A DNA stretch of 64,000 bases from assembly GCA_964628285.1 (NCBI GenBank), contig CAZVNP010000002.1:62001-126000 (forward strand). The letters are read 5' to 3'. Below the pieces are notes generated by a model. That model was not told where the DNA came from. It saw only the letters and a program-made list of their open reading frames with translations, and made no database searches. Each line of letters opens with the position of its first letter. Positions within the stretch are counted from its first letter, which is position 1. This document shows, piece after piece, positions 53,101 through 61,928 of the stretch. This DNA comes from JAPLDP01 sp964628285 (GTDB lineage: Bacteria; Bacteroidota; Bacteroidia; Bacteroidales; JAGONC01). The position numbers and the translations under genes were made by a program.

Positions 53101-54088
53101 CAGGGATCTGTGCCACATCGCCCACAAAAAGTACAAACGACGGAGCCGGATTCTCAGGGGTCCCGGATTCATAAAGTGACTGCAAATAGGCTTTTATCGA
53201 TCCTGTGGTGTTACCTACTTCCGGATCATCGGTGTACGCCTCAATGACATGGAAACCCTTTTTGATCTTCCATGCGATGTAAGGCTGTAACTGATCATGA
53301 AACATGGGATCGGAAACGATGACAAGGGTCACCGGGTACTTCGTCATCGTGTCGCGCGTTTGGACAGGTTTATAATTGACAAGAAACCTGTCGAGGCCTT
53401 TGAAATAAGGCGATTCATTTTTCTGTTTCTCCCTGATTGTCAAGGCCAGATTGCCGTCTTTGAAAACGATCTCCGCATCGATCGCCTTTATGATCCTTAA
53501 AGTCTGCTTCACTGGATTATACTGAACCGGGGCCACATTGATGCGGCCGATGCGTACACCGCGCATGATGCCCAGAACATCCACCGTCACGGGTTCCATA
53601 CCGTAAAAATTATCGGTATGGTAAATGGCGGCATTATATTCAAAAGGTGATATCTGACCGCCGTTTTTGGCAACCGGCGGCTGCGCAGGCATGACAGGCA
53701 TGGAGATGCCAAGTTCCGTTAGCGTGTGCTCCTCGTAAGTGATGCTGAGAATATGCACCTCCGTTGAGGCGTCAACAGGGACTTCAATCAGTTTTCGCAA
53801 CACAGGCAACATGGGTGCGCCGGTCTCCTCCGTGTTCGAATACCCTTCAACACATAGACGGGCAAAAGCCCCCATTTTAGTTTTTACCTCAAACCAGTTA
53901 AAATTGGAAAAAGTACTGACGAAATGAATGATGGAATAGCTGTTATTCCTGATGTCGAAGGCATTCGCCTTATCATCGAGTTTCACATTCCCGGCCGTAA
54001 GCAATAGCGATGCCCCAAAGAAAAGAATAGCTGAAAGCGTAACAGATAAAAAATTACCTGACACATTGAAACGTGTAAAGGTTCTCAT
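50156..54088 (-). CDS. C25 (gingipain-like) peptidase with T9SS sorting domain, gene 1
   Basis: The 1310-residue protein has an N-terminal hydrophobic signal (residues 12-32), a propeptide-like part, and a C25 domain with His455 in NYTAHGSQSGW and Cys488 in LLVGNACLTNEF. Two Ig-like repeats follow (GNGNGLADYGENILLNLSLE, GNGNGRLEAGEMAAVIVH), then a jelly-roll-like region near residue 960 (DFETADFGAFDWQLSGDADW), a PKD/Ig-like domain, and a T9SS type A sorting domain (IYPNPFTEQVNINYFL to IRKIILSE). Sequence similarity in catalytic and Ig parts shows it to be a tandem duplicate of the next gene. It depends on the T9SS that SprA belongs to. Confidence 0.92.
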   Translation of the reverse strand: MRTFTRFNVSGNFLSVTLSAILFFGASLLLTAGNVKLDDKANAFDIRNNSYSIIHFVSTFSNFNWFEVKTKMGAFARLCVEGYSNTEETGAPMLPVLRKLIEVPVDASTEVHILSITYEEHTLTELGISMPVMPAQPPVAKNGGQISPFEYNAAIYHTDNFYGMEPVTVDVLGIMRGVRIGRINVAPVQYNPVKQTLRIIKAIDAEIVFKDGNLALTIREKQKNESPYFKGLDRFLVNYKPVQTRDTMTKYPVTLVIVSDPMFHDQLQPYIAWKIKKGFHVIEAYTDDPEVGNTTGSIKAYLQSLYESGTPENPAPSFVLFVGDVAQIPAWNLSGPSDLKYCEYTGDYFPEIYYGRFSANNPDELQPQIDKTLEYEEFTMPDPSYLGEVVMIGGMDANFGPNWANGQINYGTENYFNEGHGILSHTYLYPQSGSQAAQIIQNVSDGVGYANYTAHGSQSGWADPSFSISDIATLQNQDKYGLLVGNACLTNEFGTLACFGEALLRAENKGAVGYIGGSNSTYWDEDYYWAVGVGPITEDPPSYEETSLGAYDRMFHDHGESPEDWYTTQDQMIFAGNLSVTQGSPGSAQYYWEIYCLMGDPSLAPYMGMPAAMTVTYDPLMPLASTSFTVTAEPYAFVAISMDGVLYGSAVADETGLAEVPLTPITVPGTADIVVTAQNRQPFMGTVVVASPEGPYVLFNAYTINDESGNGNGLADYGENILLNLSLENVGNTGATNLMAVLTTDDPYVQITDNSNTWTDIPSGGIVTEEGAFAVSILDSIPDQHKVSFTLQVTDGSEVWNSTFTMTLNAPLLSLGNMTIADTLVGNGNGRLEAGEMAAVIVHTFNNGHSDAMDGTLALTTANEYLSLNTSSYDIGVIPYSQMAEASFIVTVDPATPIGTVAVFDAHLEALPYIIDKSYSTKIGLVVEDFETADFGAFDWQLSGDADWFITNANPYSGDFCAQSGDINDLQSSILQLSFDVTADDSISFFRKVSSEATYDFLKFYIDGVVMGEWSGEMDWSRVVFPVTMGTHVFKWSYEKDYSLSNGSDCGWVDYIVMPSVGGASGPLSLSVLAYPDHICSGQTGQLFAIPSGGSGTYTYLWSPPESLNDPTIFNPWATPSETTLYTVEVSDGQDTISGEVTLPVLELPPAPEIIQQGDDLISNMESGNQWYIWGQPIEGATGQIYTPMATGEYTATYTNENGCESVASNAIYFVYTGIENLTKDEPVTIYPNPFTEQVNINYFLEHPSSVSLTLYNAMGTEIAVLIRGENEPSGRHTFVLGASGLKAGLYYCRLQTADYTVIRKIILSE

Positions 54089-54134
54089 GTTATTAATGAA
54101 TTATTATTTGACACTCCCGAAAATCCAAAGTGTA

Positions 54135-54142
54135 CAAAATTA
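54135..54142 (-). promoter_or_regulatory. Candidate -7 box of C25 gene 1
   Basis: TAATTTTG on the minus strand, 46 bp before the ATG at 54088, fits TAnnTTTG. No -33 partner is clear. Confidence 0.4.
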
Positions 54143-54214
54143 TTTATTTTAATCGGATCGGGGTCATTTTAACCAATTATTTCCGGATAAAACTCATGCA
54201 TTGATCGGTTTGTT

Positions 54215-55447
54215 TCATGACAGTTTCTCGGCCAGATATTTTTTTGATATCTGCCTGACGGGATACCATGCCGCAGCGAAACCGATAATAAAAACCGTGA
54301 GGAACACGCGCACAAAATCCATGACCTGCATCTGTACCGGATAGGCATCGATGATAAATGAACCCGAGCCGCCTTTGAGTGGTATGACGCCATAACGCTG
54401 CTGTATCCAGCATACCAGTGCCCCCAGTGTCAATCCGAGGATGGCACCTGAAAAAGAGATCATCATCCCTTCGGTCAGGAAGATGCGTTTGATCAGACGG
54501 TTGCCGGCACCCATGCTTCGCAGCACGGCGATATCCTTCCTCTTGTCAAGGATCAGCATTGACAGTGAGCCTATCACATTGAAAGTGGCAATGATCAGAA
54601 TGAACGCCAATATCAGGAAAACAGCGAGTTTCTCCGATTTCATGATCTTGTACAGCAATGCCTGCTGTTGAATTCTGTTCCTGACAACAAAACGGTCTCC
54701 GCACAGCCTGCTGATTTCGTCCTGCAGTTTTTCCCTGTCAGTCTGGGGGGCCAGGCCTATCTCTATGGATGTCACCTCGTCGGTGTATTCGAGCAAGTCG
54801 CGTGCGAAGGCGATAGGGACGATCATGTACCTGGAATCGAAATCCTGCTGTATCGAGAAAATGCCTGCAGGCATGATGACGGCTGAGTTGAAGGCCTGAT
54901 CCAGCGAGGTATAGGAACTCCTGGTCCGTTTGGGAACATACACATGGATGGGATCGGAGTAATCGTCCGGGTTGATGCCAAGATAATAAGCCACGCCATA
55001 GCCCACCACGGCAAAAGGTTTACCGTGCGACTGAAGGATGAAATCACCGCCCACCATCATGGTGTCGAGGCCGCTCAGACGGACATAATCCTCCGACACT
55101 CCCTTCATGGTTACGATGTATTGCTTGGAGGTGTACTTCAGCAGGGCTGTTTCTTCCAGTACTTCGGTATACCGTAAAACGCCCGGAAGGGCTTTGATGG
55201 AGTCGCCCGGAAGATCGGAGGGACGGAAGACCTTGCCCTCCTTCACCGTGATCATCAGGTCGGGATCAAAGCTGTTGAAAAGAGTGGTCACTATTTTCTC
55301 AAAACCGTTGAACACTGAAAGGATGATGATGAGAGCCATGGTGCCGATGGTGACGCCGGCAACGGCTATCCCCGAAATGATGTTAATGATGTTATGGGAT
55401 TTCCTGGAGATGAGATACCGTTTGGCTATGTAAACAGGAACCTTCAA
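54215..55447 (-). CDS. FtsX-like ABC permease (LolC/LolE type)
   Basis: The 410-residue product has the four-helix FtsX/MacB/LolE layout: an N-terminal helix (IINIISGIAVAGVTIGTMAL), a large periplasmic region, and three C-terminal helices around residues 270-400 (LAVFLILAFILIIATFNVIG, ending AAWYPVRQISKKYLAEKL). RYLISRKSHNIINIIS at the start is typical of lipoprotein-releasing permeases. It would need a separate ATPase (LolD), not present here. rbfA followed by such a permease is a common order in the phylum; here two genes lie between them. Confidence 0.88.
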   Translation of the reverse strand: MKVPVYIAKRYLISRKSHNIINIISGIAVAGVTIGTMALIIILSVFNGFEKIVTTLFNSFDPDLMITVKEGKVFRPSDLPGDSIKALPGVLRYTEVLEETALLKYTSKQYIVTMKGVSEDYVRLSGLDTMMVGGDFILQSHGKPFAVVGYGVAYYLGINPDDYSDPIHVYVPKRTRSSYTSLDQAFNSAVIMPAGIFSIQQDFDSRYMIVPIAFARDLLEYTDEVTSIEIGLAPQTDREKLQDEISRLCGDRFVVRNRIQQQALLYKIMKSEKLAVFLILAFILIIATFNVIGSLSMLILDKRKDIAVLRSMGAGNRLIKRIFLTEGMMISFSGAILGLTLGALVCWIQQRYGVIPLKGGSGSFIIDAYPVQMQVMDFVRVFLTVFIIGFAAAWYPVRQISKKYLAEKLS

Positions 55448-55498
55448 TGTTATGAAAATTATGACGTTCGGCCACGGCTAAAGGCCGACCCTCTGAAA

Positions 55499-57372
55499 TC
55501 ATTTGCAATACGCCTCTATTTCATTGGCAGCCTGGGCATAACCCAGCCGAGAAGACATGATCCAGTCGGCGCAGGCACCCTCTTTATCGTTCAACTTGAA
55601 TTTGGTTATACCCCGGTTATAATAGGCGAGGCTGTATTTGGGTTCAATGCTGATGGCCTTATTAAAATCTTCCAGTGCTCCTGTGTAATCGTCCAGGTTC
55701 AGCCTGGCAAAGCCCCTGCCGTGAATGGCATTGAAATTACCGGGCAGGTACTTCAATGACAGATTGTAATCGTTAATGGCGCCGGTGAAATCTTTCATCA
55801 GGGCCCTGGAATTGCCACGGTTGTTATAAGCAATATAATAATACGGATTCAATTTCAAGCACTTAGTGAAATCGTCGATTGATTTTTGGTATTCACCGAG
55901 TTTCTGCCACACCATCCCCCGTCCGTTATAGGCTGCCGAATAATCTGGGTCGAGACTGATAGCCTGATTATAATCCTGGAGGGCTTCCTGGTACTGTCCG
56001 AGGGTTTGCCTGGCATTACCGCGGTTATTGAATGCCAGTGAATAGGTGGGTTCCATCCTGATGGCCAGATCATAATCAGCTATGGCCTCAGTATAGTCGC
56101 CGATGTTGAATTTGGCCAGCCCCCGGGCATTGAGCATCAGTCCCTGGCCTTTGTTTAGCTCATAGGATTTATTGAAGTACATGATCGCCCGTTCGGGCTT
56201 ACCCAGCTCAAGGTAAGAATTACCCAGGGATGTATAACCGAAATAAAGGTCAGGATATTTTTTGGTCAGATCCTCAAAAAGGGTAATGCTGTCGTGCCAG
56301 ACTTTTACCCGCTGGTAGGTGGTTACGCCGAAATAAATCAGATACCCGGCAAATAAAGGGATCAGCAAATACTTTATCCGGTCGCGGCGTTCCAGCAACA
56401 GGAGAACGATACCGGCCAGCACCATAAAAATACCTATTGAAGGGATATATGTATAACGGTCCGAGACATAGCTCTCATTGATATTCATCCCCATGACCGT
56501 CACAATGGTGATAAAAAAGAAAGCCAAACCGGCAGGGATAAGACGGTTGCGGTTGATGAAATAGATCCCAGCACCAACGATCACCAGAAGAGGGAGTATC
56601 CAGAGCATGTGGATCAGCCTGAACCGTGAAGGATAATACAGTTGAGGCAAGGCATACACCACCGACAGCTTGTTGGGGACAACGGTCCGGTAAGACCACT
56701 GCAAAAGCCTGTAGGACTGAAACGTCGCTTTGTTGGCAATATAAGTTGGGACGCTGGGAAATGACCGCATCGTGATCTTATTATTCTTACCTGCTTCACC
56801 CGGTCTGAGTGCCCGGACGTTCTCGGGTGGTGACCAGAAAACACCGTAAAGAGTCAGTCCCATCAACAAAACAATGAAATACGGTATTTTTTCACTGACC
56901 AGTTTCCATCCTGCCTTTCTTCTTATCATGAAATCGATGATGAAAAGGACCAGAGGAAGTGTGATGATCATCGATTTGGAAAGAATACCCAAAAGAAAAA
57001 GAAGACTTCCCAGGATGATATAACGGTACTTTTTTTTCAAAAGATATTGCACATAAGACAATAAACTGGCGAGGAAGAAAAAACCGAACATGACATCTTT
57101 CCTTTCCACGGCCCACGCCACCGACTCGACTTTCAAAGGGCATATGCCGAAAAGTGCCGCCACCAAAAACGATATCCAGGGCACATACCTGTTGTCCGGA
57201 TACATGATCCTCAGCAGTTTTATAAGAAGTAAAAACAGCAGCAGGGTGCTGGCTATGTGGAACAAAAGATTGGTCGTATGATAAACCACCGGATTGAGCC
57301 CGAAAAAATGTTTCTCCACAGCCCATGATAAGTACACCAATGGTTTGTACCATGGTGAGAAGCCATGATCCT
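55499..57372 (-). CDS. TMTC-like membrane glycosyltransferase with TPR repeats, 5' end lost in gap
   Basis: The readable part is about 624 residues. The N-terminal two thirds of it hold roughly nine membrane helices with GT-C-like loop text (SPWYKPLVYLSWAVEKHFFG, GICPLKVESVAWAVERKDVM), as in TMTC/DUF1736 proteins. The C-terminal part has about six to eight TPR repeats (for example AFNNRGNARQTLGQYQEALQ). Such proteins may transfer mannose or another sugar from a polyprenyl phosphate to proteins. The 5' end runs into the 100-N gap; homologues have at least 70-90 residues before the first readable segment, more than the gap length would encode. The start is therefore unknown. Confidence 0.85.
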
Positions 57373-57472
57373 NNNNNNNNNNNNNNNNNNNNNNNNNNNN
57401 NNNNNNNNNNNNNNNNNNNNNNNNNNNNNNNNNNNNNNNNNNNNNNNNNNNNNNNNNNNNNNNNNNNNNNNN
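57373..57472. other. Assembly gap of 100 N
   Basis: Exactly 100 undetermined bases, the usual placeholder for a scaffold join of unknown length. The reading frame across it is meaningless, so gene order on the two sides is supported only by scaffolding. Confidence 0.97.
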
Positions 57473-57531
57473 AATGGAACTCTCATTGCCAGAACACTTT
57501 AATTTATGCATCTCCTTTCGTGCTTCAGCTC

Positions 57532-58338
57532 CTACGTCCACGCTTTAACGATCAGTCCGGTACCTGAAGTATGATGCATTTCCAGATCCAGAAAGTTCAG
57601 GGACAGAAAAAAGGGAAATATAATAAGGTAATAAAAAGGCACGACGACGAAAAACCACCTGGAGCGGCTCAGCATCATCATGGGATATTTCATGGATAAT
57701 TGCCACGACAGGTTACCCGGCACGCCATAGGAATAACGGACCTCCGTACGTTTAAATCCGGCATGTGTCAGCCTCATGACCATCTCCATGGCATTATAAC
57801 CTTCACGCACATGCTCACCGATGAATGATCCATCACCATGGTAACGGACATCAGACCCTCCCCTGTCGGAGGGAGTGGATATCAATAACATACCGCCCGG
57901 TTTCAAGGAAGCGGCAAAATTCTCAAAGACCACTGTATCCTTTTCGATATGTTCCATGACATCCACACACAAGATCAGATCGTATGCTTTCTCCTGTCTG
58001 TATGTTAACAGGTCGGCATCATGAAAGCCTGCATTTTTCATGGCCGTACGTTCAAAAAAATGCTGACAATCCGCCATCTCCTCCTTCTTGACATCGACAC
58101 CTGTAATGACCATCCCCGGCCATCTGTGTGCTATGTAATAACTGTACTGACCGAAGCCGGCACCGGCATCGAGTACCGCGGCGCGGCCGGCCTTAAGGCG
58201 TGCCCATGTTCTAATTTCTTTTCTGATATGCCATGAACGCAACAGCAACAGATCGAGGAGAAAATAAAACAACTTGCGCAGCCAGGGTGACCGGTTGAAG
58301 AAGTGGCCCAGCCGGCGTTTTATTGGATCATATTCCAT
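57532..58338 (-). CDS. Class I SAM-dependent methyltransferase
   Basis: The 268-residue product has motif I AVLDAGAGFGQYSYYIAHR (residues 55-73), an acidic loop VDVKKEEMADC and motif IV YDLILCVDVMEHIEKD with the post-motif SLKPGGMLLISTPSD. The C-terminal part contains a hydrophobic stretch (WFFVVVPFYYLIIFPFFLSL), so it may attach to the membrane. The overall plan resembles polyprenyl or glycan-associated methyltransferases. It lies 45 bp after rbfA and upstream of the TMTC-like glycosyltransferase, so methylation of a glycan or its carrier is plausible but not shown. Confidence 0.85.
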   Translation of the reverse strand: MEYDPIKRRLGHFFNRSPWLRKLFYFLLDLLLLRSWHIRKEIRTWARLKAGRAAVLDAGAGFGQYSYYIAHRWPGMVITGVDVKKEEMADCQHFFERTAMKNAGFHDADLLTYRQEKAYDLILCVDVMEHIEKDTVVFENFAASLKPGGMLLISTPSDRGGSDVRYHGDGSFIGEHVREGYNAMEMVMRLTHAGFKRTEVRYSYGVPGNLSWQLSMKYPMMMLSRSRWFFVVVPFYYLIIFPFFLSLNFLDLEMHHTSGTGLIVKAWT

Positions 58339-58383
58339 GGTTCGTTCGGTTTGTGGTCACAGTGACGGACGCCGTGAAATGGA

Positions 58384-58722
58384 TTAGTGCTTAAGCAGCT
58401 TCTCAATATTTTCGATATAATCAAGGGAATCATCCATAAAAAATTCCAGCTCCGGCATAAATCGCATTTGATTCCTGATGCGTAAGCCGAGCTGTTTCCT
58501 GAGCTCTTTGGTCAGAAGGCGTATCCTGGTCAACAAGTCATTTTTATCCTTAACGGCATACAGGCTGACATATATTCTGGCAACGGAAAGGTCTTTGGTC
58601 ACATTCACCTTCGTAACAGTTATCATGGCACCTTCAAATAAATGACGGCTTTCCAGCAAAAAAATCTCGGCCAGCTCTTTCTGTATCAGACGTGATATCT
58701 TATTCTGTCGTTTGCTTTCCAT
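58384..58722 (-). CDS. rbfA: Ribosome-binding factor A
   Basis: The 112-residue product has the RbfA KH-like fold: SKRQNKISRLIQKELAEIFL, VTKVNVTKDLSVARIYVSLY, and the C-terminal IRNQMRFMPELEFFMDDSLD. It matures the 30S subunit by helping process the 16S rRNA 5' end. The ATG at 58722 gives the family N-terminus; the frame extends 30 codons upstream through promoter DNA and should be ignored. The -7 box TACCTTTG ends only 4 bp before this ATG, so the mRNA may be almost leaderless. Confidence 0.94.
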   Translation of the reverse strand: MESKRQNKISRLIQKELAEIFLLESRHLFEGAMITVTKVNVTKDLSVARIYVSLYAVKDKNDLLTRIRLLTKELRKQLGLRIRNQMRFMPELEFFMDDSLDYIENIEKLLKH

Positions 58723-58726
58723 GCCA

Positions 58727-58734
58727 CAAAGGTA
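58727..58734 (-). promoter_or_regulatory. -7 box of the rbfA operon
   Basis: TACCTTTG on the minus strand, directly followed by TGGC and the rbfA ATG. The same string is found before thiL. Confidence 0.5.
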
Positions 58735-58782
58735 ACAGTTTGTGAATTTTAAGCGGTCATGCCGGGGTACATTTTTATATTT

Positions 58783-58790
58783 TATATTTG
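58783..58790 (+). promoter_or_regulatory. -7 box of the MsbA-like gene
   Basis: TATATTTG fits TAnnTTTG, 5 bp before the chosen ATG at 58796. It faces away from the rbfA box, making a compact divergent promoter region of 73 bp. Confidence 0.5.
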
Positions 58791-58795
58791 CATGG

Positions 58796-60634
58796 ATGAA
58801 AAAATTCGCCAAAATACTGAAATATGCCGTTCCTTACTGGGGATATGCCAGCCTTAATATCTTATTCAATATCCTGTCGGTTCTATTTTCGCTGGCCTCC
58901 TTTGCTCTTTTCATCCCTGTTTTGCAGATGCTTTTCAAGACCACGGAAATACCTGCTTCCAAGCCTCCGTTTTCTATCTTCAGCTTTGAATCGGTCAAAG
59001 AGAATTTTTATTTTGAAATTGGAAGGCTGATCCATGAGAGAGGTGAAATGCAAGTGCTGATGTACATTGCCATCTCCATCGTGGTCATTTTTTTTCTGAA
59101 AAATTTGTTCAGGTATCTGGCCATGTTCTTCCTGGCCATAGTGCGCAATGGTGCAGTCAAAGATATCCGGAATGAGATGTACTCCAAAATTCTGATCCTG
59201 CCTTTAGCCTATTATTCCGATCAGAGAAAAGGGGATCTGATATCGCGGATGACAACCGATGTGCAGGAGGTTGAATGGTCGATCATGAGTTCCCTCGAGA
59301 TGATCTTCAGGGAACCTCTGACGATACTCTTCTATGTGATCACCTTATTTCTTTTCAGCCCCCAGCTGACCATGTTTGTTCTCGTTCTCCTGCCTGTGAG
59401 CGGTTATCTCATCGGACAGGTAGGCAAGAGCCTTAAGAGGACTTCGCTGAAAGGACAGAGAAAAATGGGCGAGCTGTTGTCGATCATTGAGGAGACCATT
59501 TCGGGAATAAGGATTCTCAAGGCTTTCAACGCCATACCGACGGCCAGCGACAACTTCAGGAAGCACAACCATGCTTACAACAGGCTGATGATCAGGTTAT
59601 ACCGCAAGCGTGACCTGGCCTCTCCTCTGAGTGAGTTTCTGAGTGCTCTGGTGCTGGTGGTGGTTCTTTTATTTGGTGGCAGGCTGGTGCTGGGCGCAAG
59701 GACATCGCTCGACGCCGCCACCTTTATCGTTTACCTGGGCATTTTCTCGCAGCTTATCCCTCCGGCAAAAGCTATCACGACGGCTTTTTACAACGTCCAG
59801 CGGGGTATCGCCTCGGTGGAGCGCATCGAAGAGGTGCTCCAGGCCGAAGAGGTCATCACCGAAAAAAAAGAGGCTGCTTCCATCAGGGATTTCACCGGTG
59901 AGATCGTGTTCCGTAACGTCGGTTTTTCGTATTCACCCGCTAACAACAACAAACCGGGCGTCCTGCATAACATCAACCTCACCATTCCAAAAGGTAAAAC
60001 CATCGCACTGGTGGGTCACTCAGGCGCCGGCAAAACGTCGATAATCAACCTGCTGCCACGCTTTTATGATGTCACCCAGGGAGAGATACTTATCGACGGG
60101 ATGCCCATCCGTGATCTTATTATTTCAGACGTCAGGGCTCTGATGGGTCTGGTCACACAGGAATCCATTCTTTTTAACGACACGGTATACAATAACATCG
60201 CCCTGGGTAAGAAAGATGCCACCTATGAGGAGGTGGTGGCGGCAGCCAAAGTGGCTAATGCCCACAACTTTATCATGAAAATGGAAAAGAATTACGAGAC
60301 GGTTGTCGGCGACAGGGGCACTAAGCTCTCCGGTGGCGAGAAACAACGGGTAAGCATCGCCAGGGCGGTTCTTAAGAACCCGCCCATCATGCTTCTCGAT
60401 GAAGCCACCTCGTCCCTTGATACCGAGTCGGAACGCCTCGTCCAGGAAGCTCTTATCAACCTGATGAAAAACAGGACCTCCGTCGTCATTGCCCACCGTC
60501 TTTCAACGATACAGTTTGCCGATGAGATCATCGTCCTGGATAACGGTAGAATAACTGAACGCGGCACCCATCACGAATTGCTGAAAATAAACGGAGTGTA
60601 TAAAAAATTATACGATTTGCAATCATTCAAATAA
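58796..60634 (+). CDS. MsbA-like ABC exporter (lipid or multidrug type)
   Basis: The 612-residue half-transporter has six membrane helices in the first 330 residues and an ATPase domain: Walker A GHSGAGKTS (Lys413), signature LSGGEKQR (511-518), Walker B IMLLDEATSSLD and the H-loop VIAHRLSTI. The closest functional class is MsbA, which flips lipid A core, but other lipid or drug exporters share this plan. I used the ATG at 58796 (MKKFAKILKY); the frame extends 18 codons upstream past the -7 box. It is divergent from rbfA. Confidence 0.9.
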   Translation: MKKFAKILKYAVPYWGYASLNILFNILSVLFSLASFALFIPVLQMLFKTTEIPASKPPFSIFSFESVKENFYFEIGRLIHERGEMQVLMYIAISIVVIFFLKNLFRYLAMFFLAIVRNGAVKDIRNEMYSKILILPLAYYSDQRKGDLISRMTTDVQEVEWSIMSSLEMIFREPLTILFYVITLFLFSPQLTMFVLVLLPVSGYLIGQVGKSLKRTSLKGQRKMGELLSIIEETISGIRILKAFNAIPTASDNFRKHNHAYNRLMIRLYRKRDLASPLSEFLSALVLVVVLLFGGRLVLGARTSLDAATFIVYLGIFSQLIPPAKAITTAFYNVQRGIASVERIEEVLQAEEVITEKKEAASIRDFTGEIVFRNVGFSYSPANNNKPGVLHNINLTIPKGKTIALVGHSGAGKTSIINLLPRFYDVTQGEILIDGMPIRDLIISDVRALMGLVTQESILFNDTVYNNIALGKKDATYEEVVAAAKVANAHNFIMKMEKNYETVVGDRGTKLSGGEKQRVSIARAVLKNPPIMLLDEATSSLDTESERLVQEALINLMKNRTSVVIAHRLSTIQFADEIIVLDNGRITERGTHHELLKINGVYKKLYDLQSFK

Positions 60635-60647
60635 TTATCCGTTTCTC

Positions 60648-60677
60648 TTGTCCTTCACGTTTATCTTATTAACTTTG
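60648..60677 (+). promoter_or_regulatory. Promoter of the M20 amidohydrolase gene
   Basis: TTG (60648-60650) and TAACTTTG (60670-60677) are spaced by 19 bp, a good match to the Bacteroidota promoter. The ATG is 25 bp downstream. Confidence 0.6.
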
Positions 60678-60702
60678 AATTCTTAATTTCGCTTCCTGAC
60701 AG

Positions 60703-61896
60703 ATGAATGATCTGAAGGAAAAAATCAAACGGCTTGCGGCAGACTACCTCTCCGAGATCACCGAAACGAGGCGTTATTTGCATCGTCATCCCGAATTGTC
60801 GATGCAGGAACACCATACCGCCGATTTCATCGCATCGACATTGAGAAGCTGCGGAATTCCTTTTAAACAAGGCATAGCCGGCACGGGTATCGTGGGATTG
60901 ATAGAGGGCCGCCGTCCACTGACCAGGGTCATTGCTCTCAGGGCTGATATGGATGCGCTGCCCATTGAGGAAAAAAACGAGGTGCCATACCGCTCTGAAG
61001 TCAGCCACGTCATGCATGCCTGCGGCCATGATGTGCATATGGCGTCGCTGCTGGGGACAGCCCGGATCCTGCAAGCACTGTCAGATCATTTTACCGGAAT
61101 GGTAAAATTGATTTTTCAACCTTCAGAGGAGACACTTCCGGGGGGCGCCCTCAAGATGATCAACGAGGGCGTGCTCGACAATCCCAAGGTGGACCGGATT
61201 TTCGGACAACATGTGTTCCCCGGCCTCGATGTGGGAAAGATAGGAGTACGTTCAGGACATTACATGGCCTCCACCGATGAAATTTATTTCCTCGTTAAAG
61301 GCAGGGGTGGGCATGGAGCCACACCTGACCTTAACATCGATCCTGTTGTCATCGCTGCCCATATCATCCTGGCGCTGCAGACCGTCGTGAGCCGCAGAGC
61401 CTCGCCTACCATCCCGACCGTACTCTCCATCGGCCGTCTCACCGCCGACGGGATGACCAACATCATCCCCGATGAAGTGAAAATGGCGGGCACCTTGCGG
61501 ACATTCGATGATAAATGGCGACAGAAGGCCATTGAACAAATCGGCCAGATCAGCCGCTCCATAGCCACCACTTACGGTGGCGCCTGCGAAATAAACGTGG
61601 TTGACGGCTACCCCTCCCTTTACAATGATCCCGTTCTGGCCAGCCATGTCAGTCAATACGCTTCCGCTTATCTCGGAGCCGGGAATGCCGCTGAACTGAA
61701 CATGCGCATGACAGCCGAAGATTTCGCCTATTATTCCCAACGCATACCGGGATGCTTTTACAGGTTGGGCATACGAAACGAAAAAAAAGGCATCACGTCC
61801 AATTTGCACACGGCTACATTCGACGTTGACGAAGACTGCCTGGAAACAGGTATGGGATTTATGGCGTGGTTAGCGGTGAACGAGCTGAATTCATAG
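60703..61896 (+). CDS. M20-family amidohydrolase (hippurate hydrolase-like)
   Basis: The 397-residue product is an M20D metallo-amidohydrolase: RRYLHRHPELSMQEHHTADF at the start, ALRADMDALPIEE, the metal site HVMHACGHDVHMA with Cys107 and His109, FQPSEETLPGGALKMI with the catalytic Glu, and the inserted dimerisation domain containing GRGGHGATPDLNIDPV. It removes N-acyl or N-carbamoyl groups from amino acids; the exact substrate is uncertain (hippurate, N-acetyl-diaminopimelate and IAA-amino acid hydrolases share this plan). mtnA follows 32 bp downstream. Confidence 0.93.
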   Translation: MNDLKEKIKRLAADYLSEITETRRYLHRHPELSMQEHHTADFIASTLRSCGIPFKQGIAGTGIVGLIEGRRPLTRVIALRADMDALPIEEKNEVPYRSEVSHVMHACGHDVHMASLLGTARILQALSDHFTGMVKLIFQPSEETLPGGALKMINEGVLDNPKVDRIFGQHVFPGLDVGKIGVRSGHYMASTDEIYFLVKGRGGHGATPDLNIDPVVIAAHIILALQTVVSRRASPTIPTVLSIGRLTADGMTNIIPDEVKMAGTLRTFDDKWRQKAIEQIGQISRSIATTYGGACEINVVDGYPSLYNDPVLASHVSQYASAYLGAGNAAELNMRMTAEDFAYYSQRIPGCFYRLGIRNEKKGITSNLHTATFDVDEDCLETGMGFMAWLAVNELNS

Positions 61897-61928
61897 TATT
61901 TATTTTCATGATCGTGTAGGACCTGGAA

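Noticed and set aside
55499..57541. Single 680-residue protein across the N run
   Set aside because: The N run is a placeholder gap, and the 23 residues before it overlap the methyltransferase end from a GTG and have no family similarity.
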